DNA from: Candidatus Ancillula trichonymphae ImTpAt
GTDB taxonomy: Bacteria > Actinomycetota > Actinomycetes > Actinomycetales > Bifidobacteriaceae
Assembly (NCBI GenBank): GCA_000485475.1
Contig: AXYY01000125.1
Coordinates: forward strand, 1 to 5,720
Reading direction: 5' to 3'
Length of the DNA: 5,720 bases
The number at the start of each line of letters is the position of its first letter. Positions within the stretch are counted from its first letter, which is position 1. Of this stretch, positions 5,282-5,720 are shown one piece after another. The notes beneath the pieces are model-generated. The model did no database searches. It saw only the letters and a program-made list of their open reading frames with translations, and was not told where the DNA came from. The position numbers and the translations under genes are program-made.

Positions 5282-5720
5282 CCAGAAGTCTTCTCTTCTT
5301 TGAATGAAGTGTAGCCATTTACTACAACCTTCAAATCCTCAATTATCGCAGCGTTGATGCTCTCATAAATATTGGCTTCAACCCCCATTAAACTACACGA
5401 TGCATTTAGTACATCTTGCGGATCTCTTCTACCTCTTTCTGTGGCACGACCCCTGTCAAGCATTACAATTTCATGCGCGACAGTATTGCGTACTTCTTTC
5501 TCAAAATTGTGGGCAATATTCCACTTTTCTTTGAGGGTTTTATCATCACAATACTCTCGAGTAGGTCATGCAAATTGGTCACATAAAATATGGCGTACTT
5601 CTTTATTGTATTTCCAAGTATACGATGTAATCGCCTATTACTTTTGACTTTTCCACATTAATTTGAAACGATTCTTTGATTTTTCGCAGCCAGCCATTAT
5701 TTTTAAGACCATTTTTATTA
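5278..5720 (-). pseudogene. csm6: 3' end of csm6, broken by a frameshift and a nonsense codon, 5' end outside the window
   Basis: Csm6 is the ancillary RNase of type III-A systems, activated by cyclic oligoadenylate. The visible 3' part carries RNTVAH (codons 5490-5473), the R-x4-H catalytic motif of a HEPN domain, within FEKEVRNTVAHEIVML, followed by a helical-looking tail ending in TGA at 5278-5280. Upstream in the same frame is an in-frame TGA at 5568-5566, and before about 5600-5636 the coding text moves to another frame (GWLRKIKESFQINVEKSK, VIGDYIVYLE), which needs one fewer base or two more. The gene overlaps cas1 by 4 bp, and csm6-cas1-cas2 is the M. tuberculosis order. Assignment rests on the HEPN motif and position, not on recognised CARF sequence, which would lie outside the window. 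Another HEPN effector of the Csx1 type is possible. Confidence 0.7.

Noticed and set aside
5566..5568. UGA recoded as a sense codon in csm6
   Set aside because: Other genes use TGG for Trp, TGA serves as the csm6 stop at 5278, and recoding cannot explain six frameshifts.

Overview
The window reads as a chromosomal segment of a bacterium of moderate to low GC content. The best lineage clue is the CRISPR-Cas remnant on the right. Its gene order (csm6-cas1-cas2, then the array), protein text and repeat unit resemble, from memory, the type III-A locus of Mycobacterium tuberculosis. A promoter placed for a leaderless mRNA also fits an actinobacterium. CRISPR loci move between lineages, so I treat a low-GC actinobacterium as likely, not shown.

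Layout. Positions 3-512 (+) hold the 3' part of rsmD, a 16S rRNA methyltransferase cut by the window edge. Positions 514-620 hold two copies of a short hairpin-bearing repeat, followed by an extended -10 promoter and a tRNA-Cys(GCA) gene at 656-726 (+). On the minus strand, 3238 down to 796 is a two-gene glycosyltransferase operon: a GtrB/DPM1-like polyprenyl-phosphate sugar transferase, then a multi-membrane-span GT39/ArnT-like transferase. The second gene starts at a GTG inside the end of the first and carries a perfect 81-bp in-frame tandem duplication. The likely chemistry is that the first enzyme makes a lipid-linked sugar on the cytoplasmic face and the second transfers it to an acceptor on the outer face.

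Positions 3255-3621 contain no credible gene. They hold a cluster of hairpin repeats related to those beside the tRNA. Positions 3622-3828 look like a compact minus-strand transcription unit: a near-consensus promoter, about 170 nt with an optional 48-codon ORF, and a strong terminator. Its -35 box touches a single 36-nt CRISPR repeat (3829-3864), the only repeat unit in the window.

Positions 3948-5720 (-) are a decayed type III-A CRISPR-Cas region: cas2 with two frameshifts, cas1 with three, and the 3' end of csm6 with one frameshift and one in-frame stop. Repairing the frameshifts gives proteins of normal length with catalytic residues intact, so the decay looks recent unless the indels are sequencing errors. 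The overlapping stop-start pairs csm6/cas1 (ATGA) and cas1/cas2 (8 bp) are preserved. With no intact integrase and one repeat left, the locus cannot be acquiring spacers from genes seen here.
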